A stretch of 18,870 bases of DNA from Candidatus Colwellbacteria bacterium RIFCSPLOWO2_01_FULL_48_10 (GCA_001817755.1 MHIY01000025.1:1-18870), one strand, 5' to 3'. Shown: positions 1-7,834, numbered from the stretch's first letter. The notes: generated by a model from the letters alone, not told the origin. Program-made: numbers and translations.

Positions 1-45
1 TTCTCTTGGGCGCTTACCTTATTCTTAGGACCATCAATCCGGACA

Positions 46-149
46 TTTTGAAATTCTAAAATTTCAAAACGATACCAATCTACCAATAGTTACGAATGAT
101 ACGAATTTATTCGTATGCGCCATTCGTTAAACGTATCTAACAATGGTAG
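46..149 (-). terminator. inverted repeats after jag (probable transcript end)
   Basis: Two hairpins lie just past the jag stop. One is a perfect 10-bp stem (46-55 with 60-69, loop 4 nt). The other is a nested stem with core ATACGAAT/ATTCGTAT (99-106 with 109-116), extended by ACGAATG/CATTCGT (92-98 with 121-127) and CTACCA/TGGTAG (80-85 with 144-149). Neither has a clear U-tract, so calling them the end of the rpmH-rnpA-yidC-jag transcript is inference from position. Nothing recognisable lies in 1-45. Confidence 0.4.
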
Positions 150-152
150 GCC

Positions 153-581
153 TTATATCGCTTTCACCACCACATATCTATTTTTTCCTTCGCCGAGACT
201 TTCTGTTTTAACGTCTGGCCTGGTACCAAGTTCAGTATGCACCAAACGGCGCTCGTAGGCATTCATGGCCGGCAACTGCACCGATTCTTTGGTGGAAACC
301 GCTTTGCGCGCCGCGGCTCTCGCTAAGTCCGTGATAATCACCTCACGTTCGCGGCGGTAGTTGTTTATATCCACTACTACCGGCGCCTCGCCAAGTTTCT
401 TCGCGAACATTCTGGCTAGGTAGTTAAAGTTTGCGACAACTCCCGGCAAATCGTTCATGAAAGCCGGTTCATTCTCGACGTTAATGGTTATCCTGCGCAA
501 GCTCTCGTCTGCAGAAACGACGAAGGACGATATACCCATCATCTCCAAAGTTTTTTCAATCTGCTGTTTAATATTTTCCAT
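153..581 (-). CDS. jag: Jag/KhpB-like KH-R3H RNA-binding protein
   Basis: A 142-aa protein with a KH-like region (about residues 8-75) followed by an R3H domain (about 80-140). The R3H signature Arg-x-x-x-His is R111 to H115 in YERRLVHTEL. R3H domains bind single-stranded nucleic acid, and Jag/KhpB proteins bind RNA and affect cell elongation and division in Firmicutes. The N-terminal Jag_N domain found in longer homologues is absent, which fits the reduced genome style here. It is last in the rpmH-rnpA-yidC-jag order, itself strong support for the call. The ATG at 581 has no SD, but a perfect TATAAT box lies 8 nt upstream (590-595), so it may also be made from a leaderless transcript. It ends in TAA. 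Confidence 0.9.
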   Translation of the reverse strand: MENIKQQIEKTLEMMGISSFVVSADESLRRITINVENEPAFMNDLPGVVANFNYLARMFAKKLGEAPVVVDINNYRREREVIITDLARAAARKAVSTKESVQLPAMNAYERRLVHTELGTRPDVKTESLGEGKNRYVVVKAI

Positions 582-589
582 ATTTTTAT

Positions 590-595
590 ATTATA
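590..595 (-). promoter_or_regulatory. TATAAT -10 box in front of jag
   Basis: On the minus strand a perfect TATAAT lies 8 nt before the jag ATG, in the 25-nt gap after yidC. No good -35 hexamer is visible. Transcription would start at or next to the ATG. Confidence 0.4.
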
Positions 596-606
596 AGTCT
601 CGCGGT

Positions 607-1335
607 TTATTTTACAGCCTCCTTGCCCGTTCCGGAAACCGTTGATGCGGAAAGCTTGCGGTCCACTATCTTCTGCTGTAAGAGCGAAAATAGCGTGCTG
701 GTCAACCAGTAAATACCGAGCGCCGCCGGCAATGTCCATAATATGACTAGGGTAAGAACGGGACCGATAAAGATCATCTTTCGCCCGATCTGTTCCGCCT
801 GAGTCAATTCGACGCCGGAATGTTTGGGCATCGAGGCCTTGCCCTGGAAATATTGAGCGGCGGCGGCCAGAAGTACTATCGCGATATTCGGTGAATTAAG
901 GTCAATTAGTCCGAACAAAGTGGTGTTGAAAACCTCGGGGCGGCTAACAAACGGATACAGAGCCTCGAGGGCTTTCTCCGAAAAACCATCCCTGAAAACC
1001 TGGTACAACGCGATGAGTATCGGCAACTGGACAATGAGAAGCAAAATGGGAGTGAGCGGATTGATATTGTGCTCGCTGTAAAGAGCCATCATAGCCTTGG
1101 TCTGCGCCTCACGGTTGTCTTTATGTGTTTCTTGAATCTTCTTTATGTGCGGCTGGAGCTTCTGGTTAATACGCTGATGTTGGGCGGTTTTGTGGAAAAG
1201 CGGGAAGAGGACGAGCCTAATGATCACGGTGAGCATTATTATCGCAACCCCAAAATCGCGGAAAGCAGGATGCTCATATAGGAAGGCAAGCAGATTCACA
1301 AGTGGGCGGTGCAGTAATTCGTTAAATATGGCCAT
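607..1335 (-). CDS. yidC: Membrane protein insertase YidC/Oxa1 family
   Basis: A 242-aa member of the YidC/Oxa1/Alb3 family, which inserts membrane proteins with or without SecYEG. Hydrophobic segments are seen at about residues 28-48, 95-115, 150-165 and 188-215. The conserved positive residue of the hydrophilic groove is R40 in the first of these (VIIRLVLFPLF). A charged cytoplasmic hairpin (about 50-90, rich in K, Q, E and H) follows it. The large periplasmic domain of Gram-negative YidC is missing and no lipobox is visible at the N-terminus, so the protein is near the minimal core size. The tail is basic. Its ATG lies inside rnpA (14-nt overlap), so translation is probably coupled. It ends in TAA. 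Confidence 0.93.
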   Translation of the reverse strand: MAIFNELLHRPLVNLLAFLYEHPAFRDFGVAIIMLTVIIRLVLFPLFHKTAQHQRINQKLQPHIKKIQETHKDNREAQTKAMMALYSEHNINPLTPILLLIVQLPILIALYQVFRDGFSEKALEALYPFVSRPEVFNTTLFGLIDLNSPNIAIVLLAAAAQYFQGKASMPKHSGVELTQAEQIGRKMIFIGPVLTLVILWTLPAALGIYWLTSTLFSLLQQKIVDRKLSASTVSGTGKEAVK

Positions 1336-1651
1336 TGCTTTTAAGCTCGTTGATTAATGCTTGTTTCGTAAGAGTTAGGATAGCTGGATTCAGGGTTATA
1401 AGCAAATCTGTCGCGCTTTTTGGCGCGGTTTTAAGGAAATCTGATTGTGTCCGAAAAAAATCAAAGACTGTACGACGCAGCCTGTTCCTGAGGACGGCGG
1501 TTTTAAATGCCTTGGATCTGAAATTTACGCCGAGGCGGTTGCGGCCTGTGCCATTCGGCGCGGCCCGGAGCGAGAAAAAATCTCCGCGGAAAACGACCCG
1601 GTGGTTCTTGGGAAACTCGCCTATCGGCAGTTTTAGTTCTTTGGCAATCAT
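1322..1651 (-). CDS. rnpA: Ribonuclease P protein component
   Basis: A 109-aa small basic protein that binds the RNase P RNA and helps position pre-tRNA leaders. The family signature RNRLRR is at residues 55-60, after a segment matching the usual beta-sheet core (RLGVNFRSKAFKTAVLRNR). The length is typical of bacterial RnpA. It lies between rpmH and yidC, as in most bacteria, and overlaps yidC by 14 nt. No SD precedes the ATG. The start region directly adjoins an intergenic palindrome (1657-1698), which may separate rpmH from the rest of the operon. It ends in TAA. Confidence 0.93.
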   Translation of the reverse strand: MIAKELKLPIGEFPKNHRVVFRGDFFSLRAAPNGTGRNRLGVNFRSKAFKTAVLRNRLRRTVFDFFRTQSDFLKTAPKSATDLLITLNPAILTLTKQALINELKSNGHI

Positions 1652-1656
1652 GGAAT

Positions 1657-1698
1657 AGCTCGATAGCTTTTTAGTAATTCAGAATTTACTATCGAGCT
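1657..1698. repeat. palindromic intergenic repeat (copy 1)
   Basis: A perfect 10-bp inverted repeat, AGCTCGATAG (1657-1666) with CTATCGAGCT (1689-1698), encloses a second weaker stem. The 28-nt block 1664-1691 recurs at 10315-10342 with one difference, and TAGCTCGATAGC recurs at 10263-10274. It is therefore a dispersed element and not just a local terminator. Confidence 0.7.
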
Positions 1699-1719
1699 TC
1701 TGCACTAACGAGCTAAGAG

Positions 1720-1872
1720 CTACCTCTTGTGCTTCGGTTGCACAGCAAGGCGCTTGCGGCCCCTTTGCCGCCTACGCCTCAAAATTGATCGGCCGCCGGG
1801 AGAAGCCTGGCGCACCAGAAAGCCGTGGGTTCTGGCTCTCTTCTTTTTCTTAGGCTGATAAGTCTGGGACAT
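1720..1872 (-). CDS. rpmH: 50S ribosomal protein L34
   Basis: I translated a 50-aa reading frame here. It begins MSQTYQPKKKKRARTHGF and ends LAVQPKHKR, with Arg/Lys at nearly half of positions. The core pattern (R-THGF-R, then a Gly-Arg-x-Ile-Leu stretch followed by RRRRQRGRKRL) is the L34 pattern. L34 is a large-subunit protein normally encoded just before rnpA and opposite dnaA near the origin, exactly as here. It ends in TAG. No SD precedes the ATG, but a sigma70-type promoter lies 18 nt upstream of it. Confidence 0.93.
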   Translation of the reverse strand: MSQTYQPKKKKRARTHGFLVRQASPGGRSILRRRRQRGRKRLAVQPKHKR

Positions 1873-1890
1873 GTGTTTGTGTGTGGAATC

Positions 1891-1919
1891 ACTATATAGC
1901 CACTTACCGTTTTACGCAA
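1891..1919 (-). promoter_or_regulatory. sigma70-type promoter for rpmH operon
   Basis: On the minus strand, TTGCGT (1919-1914) and TATAGT (1896-1891) are separated by exactly 17 nt. The predicted start is about 12 nt before the rpmH ATG. Confidence 0.6.
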
Positions 1920-1941
1920 CCCTTTGTTGGTAATTTAACCT

Positions 1942-2080
1942 AAATCAAAATGGAAAAATTAAAGTTCAAAATGAAGATGCAAAATTCTCGGTATATTCTA
2001 GGGCATCAAGCTAATTATAGGGTTTAGTCTATAATTTTGATCTGTGATTTTGATTTTTGATATTTAATCTTTGATTTATC
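1942..2080. repeat. A/T-rich ATCAAA-type degenerate repeats
   Basis: This stretch between rpmH and dnaA holds many copies of words like ATCAAA, TTCAAAATG and TTTGAT, in one orientation on the left and the opposite on the right. Together they form a loose inverted repeat. Similar words recur at 10914-10936 and 18588-18680. A TATAAT box (2030-2035) could serve dnaA, but its -35 is poor. The AT-richness would also suit an unwinding region. Confidence 0.4.
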
Positions 2081-2084
2081 TAGG

Positions 2085-2148
2085 TTGTCCACAGCCTATC
2101 CACAGTTTGTTCAAAAACACTGTATTTGACTACTTATTCTTATCCACT
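2085..2148. other. oriC: probable oriC / DnaA-box cluster
   Basis: Three 9-mers, each one base off the consensus TTATCCACA, lie directly before dnaA: TTGTCCACA (2085-2093), CTATCCACA (2096-2104) and TTATCCACT (2140-2148). A reverse CTATCCACA lies just after dnaA (3539-3547). The rpmH-dnaA-dnaN context is the usual bacterial origin position. The boxes may also autoregulate dnaA. The exact origin could lie on either side of dnaA. Confidence 0.6.
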
Positions 2149-2167
2149 AAGATGTAGGAACATCCAA

Positions 2168-3535
2168 ATGGAAAACGACGAACTCTGGTCGGCGGTCCTC
2201 TCGGAAGTAGAAATACAGGTGTCCAGACCAAACTATCTGACGTGGCTAAAAAACAGCCGGCTCGCAAAAATTGAAGCGTCGGGAATCGCTTTTGTCGCCC
2301 TCCCCAACCATTTCGCTAAAGAATGGGTCGAGGCCAAATACAATAAAATGATATTGGGGCTGATGCGGCAGCACAATGAGGACGTCAGAAAGATCGAGTA
2401 TGTCGTCGAGGGAACGCTGACTAAAGCTGAAAAAACGAAAACTTCTGGCGTAAAGGCCGTACCCGACAAAAAACAGCAGATTTTCCAAGAGATGAAGGTT
2501 GATCCAGAAAGCAATCTCAATCCGCGTTACACCCTCAGTTCGTACGTAGTAGGCTCGTCCAACGAACTAGTCTATTCGGCAGCTAGCGCGGTCATCGACA
2601 ATATCGGCACCAAATACAACCCGTTTTTCATCTATGGCGGCGTGGGACTGGGTAAGACCCATCTCATACAAGCCATAGGCAACGAGATAAAAATTCGGCA
2701 CAACAATAAAATAAAAGTTAAATACGTAACATCGGAAAAATTTACCAACGATGTTGTCTGGGCAATACGCAACCGCCGCATGGAAGACATAAAAACCGCT
2801 TACCGGCAGATCGACGTGCTTATTATCGATGATATCCAATTCATTGGCGGCAAAGAAAAAACCGAAGAAGAGTTTTTCCACACATTTAACGCGCTTTACG
2901 AGACCAATAAGCAAATCATTATCTCATCGGATCGGTCTCCTAAATCACTGCCTATACTAGAAGAAAGGCTGAGAAGCCGCTTCGAGGGCGGCATGATCGC
3001 GGACATCGGCTATCCCGAGTACGAAACCCGGGTCGCTATAATCAAAACCAAGCTCCAAGAACGGGGGGCGCAGCTTCCGGAACCGATCATAAACATGATC
3101 GCGGAGAAAGCCCAGCGGAATATCCGCGAGATCGAGGGAATACTAACTAAGGTCTTGTTCCAGCAAGGTTCTTCTCACAAAGAGATAGATCTATCTTCGG
3201 CCGAAAAGATAGTTTCGGAGGCCACGCAGAAATCCACCGCCAACATAAACCCAGCCCACATAATAAACGCCGTAGCGACCTTTTTTCAGATGTCGCCCAA
3301 CGACATAGTCGGACGGGCTAGAAACAAAGAGCTGATCGAGCCGCGTCAGATAAGCGTTTATTTGCTCCGCCAGATGCTGAATATGTCCTACCCGTATATC
3401 GCTAGTAAAATAGGCAATCGCGACCACACAACAGCCATATATTCGTACAAAAAAATCAGCGAAAGCATAACTAAAGATCAAAACCTGAACCAAAAAATAG
3501 CAAGCATCAAAGAAAGTCTTAGTAAATTGGGGTAA
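2168..3535 (+). CDS. dnaA: Chromosomal replication initiator DnaA
   Basis: A 455-aa AAA+ initiator that binds DnaA boxes and melts the origin. The N-terminal helicase-interaction domain is about residues 1-75. A charged linker follows, then Walker A GGVGLGKT (157-164), Walker B LIIDDIQFI (218-226), and an RLRSRFEGG box carrying the arginine finger (about 268-276). The C-terminal helix-turn-helix holds the signature GNRDHTTAIYSYKK (416-429). I chose the ATG at 2168 because it is preceded by an AGGA-type SD (TAGGAA, about 8 nt away) and gives the usual MENDELWSAVL start. An upstream TTG at 2126 would add 14 residues unlike the family. It ends in TAA. Confidence 0.97.
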   Translation: MENDELWSAVLSEVEIQVSRPNYLTWLKNSRLAKIEASGIAFVALPNHFAKEWVEAKYNKMILGLMRQHNEDVRKIEYVVEGTLTKAEKTKTSGVKAVPDKKQQIFQEMKVDPESNLNPRYTLSSYVVGSSNELVYSAASAVIDNIGTKYNPFFIYGGVGLGKTHLIQAIGNEIKIRHNNKIKVKYVTSEKFTNDVVWAIRNRRMEDIKTAYRQIDVLIIDDIQFIGGKEKTEEEFFHTFNALYETNKQIIISSDRSPKSLPILEERLRSRFEGGMIADIGYPEYETRVAIIKTKLQERGAQLPEPIINMIAEKAQRNIREIEGILTKVLFQQGSSHKEIDLSSAEKIVSEATQKSTANINPAHIINAVATFFQMSPNDIVGRARNKELIEPRQISVYLLRQMLNMSYPYIASKIGNRDHTTAIYSYKKISESITKDQNLNQKIASIKESLSKLG

Positions 3536-3729
3536 TGTTGTGGATAGTGGAATGAATAACTGTTTTTATACAAACCTTAGAAAGAAAATAATCACAAGTT
3601 ATACCTATGGCCGTCAGTTTAAAAAAATCAATAAACGCGCCGACGGATTGGGTTTAAAAAGAAGTCCACAGATTACACACATATAACTACAACAAGTATT
3701 AAATAAAAAGATTATAATTAGATTCATGA
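3536..3729. other. AT-rich dnaA-dnaN intergenic region
   Basis: This region has no gene. It starts with a reverse-strand DnaA-box-like TGTGGATAG (3539-3547), carries a weaker AAGTCCACA (3662-3670), and becomes very AT-rich from about 3690. It is a candidate part of the origin or its unwinding element. Confidence 0.4.
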
Positions 3730-3784
3730 ATCCCGTTAGAAATTCGTAAAACGGGATAAGTTAATAAAAATAATATTTCTAACG
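3730..3784 (+). promoter_or_regulatory. dnaN leader with two competing stems
   Basis: ATCCCGTT (3730-3737) pairs perfectly with AACGGGAT (3750-3757). CGTTAGAAAT (3734-3743) pairs perfectly with ATTTCTAACG (3775-3784), which ends 2 nt before the dnaN ATG. The two stems share 3734-3737 and cannot form together. The second would cover the dnaN ribosome-binding region. A TAATAT box at 3771-3776 could instead give a short leader that bypasses the structure. Confidence 0.45.
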
Positions 3785-3786
3785 AG

Positions 3787-4899
3787 ATGAAGATAGTAAT
3801 ACTAAAAAATAATTTAAAGAACGCATTAGATCTAGTTGGTAAAGCGGTTGGTCATAATTCCAACTTACCCATACTTTCAAACGTGCTTATAAAAACATTA
3901 GAAAATAAAGTCAGAGTGGTAAGTACAAACTTGGAGATAGGGATAGCGTCGGATGTTTCTGGTAAGGTTGTCGAAGATGGAGGTATAACCGTACCATACG
4001 ATCTAATATATGGGATAGTGTCAAACCTTTCTAGTGAGCGGGTTAATCTGGAGGCTAAAAATAATAATTTATTAGTGAAAACCGATAATTACGAAGCGTC
4101 TCTACAGGGAATAAACGAAAGCGAATTTCCAATAATACCGAAGGTTGGAGAAAAAAACGGCCACATAGAATTCGACCAAGGTGTTCTAAAAAGAGCTTTA
4201 GACAAAGTTGTCATCGCCGCCGGGGAAAATAATCTTAGGCCGGAGATAAACAGCGTGCTTATTGTGGTTGAGCCGTCAGTGGTAAAATTTGTGGCCACCG
4301 ACAGCTTTAGGCTTGCCGAGTCTAGGATCGAAGGACCGCAGTTTAAAAACACTATTTCCGAAGGATTTAAAGCCATTGTGCCACTTAAAACAGCGCAGAT
4401 AATTTCCAGGGTTTTAAAAGAAGACGGAGAGGAAAAGGTCAGTTTTTATTTCGACGGGTCCCAGATGCTTACGAGAGCCGGCGGCACGGAGATAATCTCC
4501 CGCTTGGTGGACGGCAAATTTCCGGACTACGAGGCCATAGTGCCGAAATCAATCGAAGCGGAAACCTTAGTGAACCGAGCCGAGCTTGTAAACGCGCTCA
4601 AGCTTGCAAATTCATTTGCCGCCAAAGCTAAAGAGGTTAAGGTCCGCATTAAAGACAAACGGGTGATGGAAATATATTCGAGCGATGCCGCAATCGGTGA
4701 AAACAAATATCTAATCCCAGTGAAATCGACCGGCGGGGATTTTGAAGTTACGTTTAACCTAAGCTATCTGCTCGATGGCGTCCGTTCCGATGCCTCAGAA
4801 CAGGTATATGTCGGATTTAACGGGGACTCCAAGCCGACGTTGATAAAGACCCCCAACCAAGCATCGTATTTCTATATCCTGATGCCGGTAAAGGCTTAG
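3787..4899 (+). CDS. dnaN: DNA polymerase III beta sliding clamp
   Basis: A 370-aa protein with the three-domain beta-clamp pattern. It starts MKIVILKNNLKNALDLVGKA, has NLPILSNVLI in domain 1, a RPEINSVLI segment with the following TDSFRLAE in domain 2, and ends in YFILMPVKA-like residues (YILMPVKA). The clamp encircles DNA and tethers polymerase III. The length is normal for the family. Only a weak GAG precedes the ATG, and a leader with competing stems lies directly upstream. The first third is markedly more AT-rich in codon use than the rest. It ends in TAG and is followed by a 36-bp palindrome. Confidence 0.96.
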   Translation: MKIVILKNNLKNALDLVGKAVGHNSNLPILSNVLIKTLENKVRVVSTNLEIGIASDVSGKVVEDGGITVPYDLIYGIVSNLSSERVNLEAKNNNLLVKTDNYEASLQGINESEFPIIPKVGEKNGHIEFDQGVLKRALDKVVIAAGENNLRPEINSVLIVVEPSVVKFVATDSFRLAESRIEGPQFKNTISEGFKAIVPLKTAQIISRVLKEDGEEKVSFYFDGSQMLTRAGGTEIISRLVDGKFPDYEAIVPKSIEAETLVNRAELVNALKLANSFAAKAKEVKVRIKDKRVMEIYSSDAAIGENKYLIPVKSTGGDFEVTFNLSYLLDGVRSDASEQVYVGFNGDSKPTLIKTPNQASYFYILMPVKA

Positions 4900-4912
4900 A
4901 CCATATCTCCGA

Positions 4913-4984
4913 GCATCTTCAGATGCGACATTAAACAGCGATCCCAATATCACACTCATGACGCTATAGCGTCATGAGTGTGAT
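4913..4984. terminator. hairpins after dnaN, including a 36-bp perfect palindrome
   Basis: GCATCT/AGATGC (4913-4926) is followed by a perfect palindrome at 4949-4984. Each 18-nt arm is complementary with no spacer; the centre is GCTATAGC. It lies at the 3' end of dnaN and probably stops or protects transcripts, but no U-tract follows on either strand. A small ACCGC/GCGGT stem sits at 5017-5031. Confidence 0.55.
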
Positions 4985-5057
4985 GCGTTAGGGGATAAGA
5001 GCCTCAAATTCTACATACCGCGTTTTGCGGTGTAACTACAAACTGTTCCCAGTTCTT

Positions 5058-5102
5058 GAAAAATAAAATGGGGCGCTCGAGGAATTTCCCCAGATACGCC
5101 CC
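5058..5102 (-). terminator. intrinsic terminator of the zinc-ribbon gene
   Basis: On the minus strand a GGGGCG/CGCCCC stem (5097-5102 with 5070-5075) is followed directly by an ATTTTATTTTT tract (5068-5058). It lies 17 nt past the stop of the small gene. Confidence 0.65.
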
Positions 5103-5118
5103 TTGTCGAAAACAAGAC

Positions 5119-5352
5119 CTACTCCAACCAGCCGAGCTCCTTCAGTCCCTCACATTCGGGACAGAACTCTGGCCGGGTGGTATAGTCTTCAGGAACGCTG
5201 ATGTCAGCACCGCAGCCCGAACAGTCGAAATGCATGGGAGAGCCGGCATACAGAGAGCCGTTGTCGATCCTCTTTCTGTCCTTGTTCTCAAGGCGTCTCT
5301 TCTGCAGAGCCCCGAGAGCAGCTTCCTTCCCCTGTGTCGTTGTCAATGCCAT
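5119..5352 (-). CDS. small zinc-ribbon protein, unknown function
   Basis: A 77-aa protein. The N-terminal third is charged and probably helical (KEAALGALQKRRLENKDRKR). The C-terminal half carries two Cys-x-x-Cys pairs, C44/C47 and C64/C67, separated by 16 residues, as in a zinc ribbon. It resembles DksA/TraR-type or other short zinc-finger regulators only in general shape, so I assign no function. It is convincing as a gene: AAGGAG lies 8 nt before the ATG, a promoter with a 17-nt spacer is upstream, and an intrinsic terminator follows. The perfect SD is unlike most genes in this window and its Ile codons are ATC only, so it may be a late arrival. It ends in TAG. Confidence 0.75.
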   Translation of the reverse strand: MALTTTQGKEAALGALQKRRLENKDRKRIDNGSLYAGSPMHFDCSGCGADISVPEDYTTRPEFCPECEGLKELGWLE

Positions 5353-5364
5353 AGACCTTTCTCC

Positions 5365-5405
5365 TTACTGTTCACAGTAATAATCTATCGGCAAAATAAA
5401 GTCAA
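5365..5405 (-). promoter_or_regulatory. promoter and operator-like palindrome for the zinc-ribbon gene
   Basis: On the minus strand, TTGACT (5405-5400) and TATTAC (5382-5377) are separated by 17 nt. A palindrome TTACTG-TTCA-CAGTAA (5365-5380) overlaps the -10 box and reaches the SD, so it may be a repressor site or a small leader hairpin. Confidence 0.5.
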
Positions 5406-5413
5406 GCTCATTT

Positions 5414-5432
5414 GTTCGAATCCTCGCCTCCA
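5414..5432 (+). other. tRNA 3'-end-like fragment
   Basis: GTTCGAATCCTCGCCTCCA reads like the T-loop and acceptor 3' end of a tRNA, closest in style to tRNA-Ser. No D-arm, anticodon arm or matching 5' acceptor strand is found upstream. It may be an integration remnant or chance. Confidence 0.3.
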
Positions 5433-5454
5433 ATACAAATAAATCTTACTTCTC

Positions 5455-7824
5455 TTAGTGAAAGAGTATCAGGTTCTGTTTGGCCTGGAGGCCACTTTTG
5501 TCTGTGACCTGGATCTCAAGAAGGTTCTGTGGATTTAACGGTGATGGCGAAACCGATGCTTGGTATGTATATTCATTCGTGAGACCATCTATTCTCTGGT
5601 CAACCACGACGCTGTTAAAAAGAAGATATATCTTATCTAGCGGGGCGATAGATTTTATGTTGGCCGCTACCATTATCTGCCCGTTAATCATTTCCCCGTT
5701 TTTAGGAGAGACGATGTCAATGTTTATTTGCCCGCCAGAGAGGCTCGTTTCATCACCTTTTGCCGCAAACCTTGAGGCGTCAAAGACGTTGGTCTTCAGC
5801 CATTCTAAAACGCCATCTTCCCAATTTTTGAACTGCGAATCATCCAACCTTCCTAGATAGTAAAGTATGTTGTGCGGTTCGCTTGGCGGCATCTCCCCGC
5901 GCAGGATGGGCAAGTCGGCAGATATCGGTTCCGGCTTGTTGAATGTTTCAGGTTCATATTTTTTTACAGCTTTTGAGAAAAAATCGTGCCAGATCGGAAT
6001 AGACGCGAGAATGCTACCGCCCTTTTTCTGGAGAGGCTCCCTATGGTTGTTACCTACCCAAATACCTGCGACCAAGCTAGGGGTGTATCCCATAGACCAC
6101 GCGTCGACATAGTTGTTGGTCGTTCCTGTTTTAAGGGCTATCTGGTATCCGCGTACCTGGGTAAGCGGCAGATTGGATGTGAAAAGCGGGGCTCTCAGGT
6201 CCGGGTCGGATAAGATGTCGTTTATAAGGCGCGGGTATTGCGGATCAATTACTCTTTTCGCCGAGCTCGTGTATTCTTCTAGAATAACGCCATTTTTATC
6301 ACTCACTTTGAGCACCGGAGATATATCATTCTTCATACCCTCAGCCGCAAAGACGCCATAGGCGTTTACAAGTTCTATCAGTTTCACTTCGCCGCCCCCA
6401 AGGACCAAAGTGAGTCCGAACCGGTCGCGGTCGCCAAGGGTGGTTAGGCCGAATTTTTCGGCATTTCTGATGGTGTTCACGGCGCCAGCCAAGTAGAGAG
6501 TTTTTACCGCCGGAATATTTATCGACTGTGCCAGCGCATCTTTCATAGTTATCGGCCCGCGGAAAGTCTCGTCAAAGTTTGCTGGTTTATAGCTCTTTTC
6601 CGGTTCGTCGATGGTGGTGTTGAATTCGGTTTCAACATCCCACAGGAGAGTGTCGGGGGTAAACCCCTTTTCAAAAGCAGTCATGTAGGCGAAAGGTTTG
6701 AAGGCGGAACCAGGCTGCCTTAATCCCTGGACGGCCACATTAAAGTTGCCTTCGTTTTCGGAGTCGAAGTAATCCGCCGATCCCACCAGCGCGAGCACCT
6801 GTCCGGTCTTCGGGTCCATGGCGACCAGCGCCGCGTTCTTGCCCCCATAAAGCTCGGAGTTTCGTTTTACGCCGGTTTTTATCGCATCTTCGGCCATCTG
6901 CTGCATTTCCCAGTCCAGTGAGGTGACAACGCGAAGCCCGGCTCTCTGCACGTAGGCCGACCCATATTTGCGGTTCAAGTAATCCTGTACATATATCACA
7001 AAATGGGGCGCTCTTATTCCGGCTGCCGATTGCGGAGCAATGCCGAGCTCTTTTTTCTGGGCAGTCGCGGCCTGGTCCTCGGTTATAAACCCAAGTTCGT
7101 TCATCCTCTCTAATACAGCGTTCTTGCGGTCGATCAGTTTTTTAAGATTATTTCCCCACGGGGAGTAATATGTCGGCGCTTTCGTGAGCGCGGCCAGCAT
7201 GGCGGATTCATTTAGGTCCAGATCTCGGGCGCTCTTGCCGAAATATAATTGGGACGCAGACTCGATGCCGTAAGCGTTCGAGCCGTAGGGTACGCGGTTT
7301 AGATAAAGGTCGAGTATCTCGTCTTTGCTGTAATATTGTTCCAGCCGCCAGGCAAGCACGAGCTCTTTAAGTTTGCGTATAATCGTGCGCTCGGGAGTGA
7401 GAAATGTGTTCTTGGCTAGCTGTTGGGTTATGGTCGAGCCGCCTTGCAAAGCGCCCCCGCGTGTAACATCCACCCATATGGCTCGTAGTATTCCCTTCCA
7501 GTCAAAGGCCGGATTCTTGTAAAAGTCAGAGTCCTCGATGCTTATCGTCGCCTGCTTTATCGAATCTGGAATCTCCGTAAACGGTATCACCGTTCGTTTT
7601 TGGTTGCCGTGTATTTCGTAGAGCAGAACCTTGCCCTCGCGGTCGTAGATCTTCGTAGATTCTTCAACGCGTTGGCTGTTTATCTCGCGCACTGGCGGGA
7701 GGCCGGAAGCTATGTATATAAAAAGTCCCATAAGGCAAAACAACCCAAGCGTTCCCAGGCCAAGCCCTACCACAAAAAGCTTGATCAACAGACTTTTTTT
7801 CTTTGTATGTTTCATCCGGATCAT
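5455..7824 (-). CDS. Class A penicillin-binding protein (PBP1A type)
   Basis: A bifunctional peptidoglycan synthase of 789 aa. After a basic start and one membrane anchor (about residues 15-39) comes the glycosyltransferase domain, with EDSDFYKNPAFDWKG (catalytic E97) and GGSTITQQLAKN. The transpeptidase domain follows, with SAFK (S373/K376), SIN (434-436) and KTGT (565-568). The last 90 residues (about 700-789) look like a beta-sandwich of the kind found at PBP C-termini. I chose the ATG at 7824; a TTG at 7869 would add 15 residues and another ATG lies 9 nt inside, so the start is uncertain. All catalytic motifs are intact. It follows the acidic-protein gene on the same strand, but a hairpin (7927-7964) lies between. 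It ends in TAA. Confidence 0.93.
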   Translation of the reverse strand: MIRMKHTKKKSLLIKLFVVGLGLGTLGLFCLMGLFIYIASGLPPVREINSQRVEESTKIYDREGKVLLYEIHGNQKRTVIPFTEIPDSIKQATISIEDSDFYKNPAFDWKGILRAIWVDVTRGGALQGGSTITQQLAKNTFLTPERTIIRKLKELVLAWRLEQYYSKDEILDLYLNRVPYGSNAYGIESASQLYFGKSARDLDLNESAMLAALTKAPTYYSPWGNNLKKLIDRKNAVLERMNELGFITEDQAATAQKKELGIAPQSAAGIRAPHFVIYVQDYLNRKYGSAYVQRAGLRVVTSLDWEMQQMAEDAIKTGVKRNSELYGGKNAALVAMDPKTGQVLALVGSADYFDSENEGNFNVAVQGLRQPGSAFKPFAYMTAFEKGFTPDTLLWDVETEFNTTIDEPEKSYKPANFDETFRGPITMKDALAQSINIPAVKTLYLAGAVNTIRNAEKFGLTTLGDRDRFGLTLVLGGGEVKLIELVNAYGVFAAEGMKNDISPVLKVSDKNGVILEEYTSSAKRVIDPQYPRLINDILSDPDLRAPLFTSNLPLTQVRGYQIALKTGTTNNYVDAWSMGYTPSLVAGIWVGNNHREPLQKKGGSILASIPIWHDFFSKAVKKYEPETFNKPEPISADLPILRGEMPPSEPHNILYYLGRLDDSQFKNWEDGVLEWLKTNVFDASRFAAKGDETSLSGGQINIDIVSPKNGEMINGQIMVAANIKSIAPLDKIYLLFNSVVVDQRIDGLTNEYTYQASVSPSPLNPQNLLEIQVTDKSGLQAKQNLILFH

Positions 7825-7834
7825 CTTTAGAATA

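Noticed and set aside
5400..5450. complete tRNA gene at the GTTCGAATCC sequence
   Set aside because: There is no 5' acceptor strand, D-arm or anticodon arm, and the T-stem does not pair.
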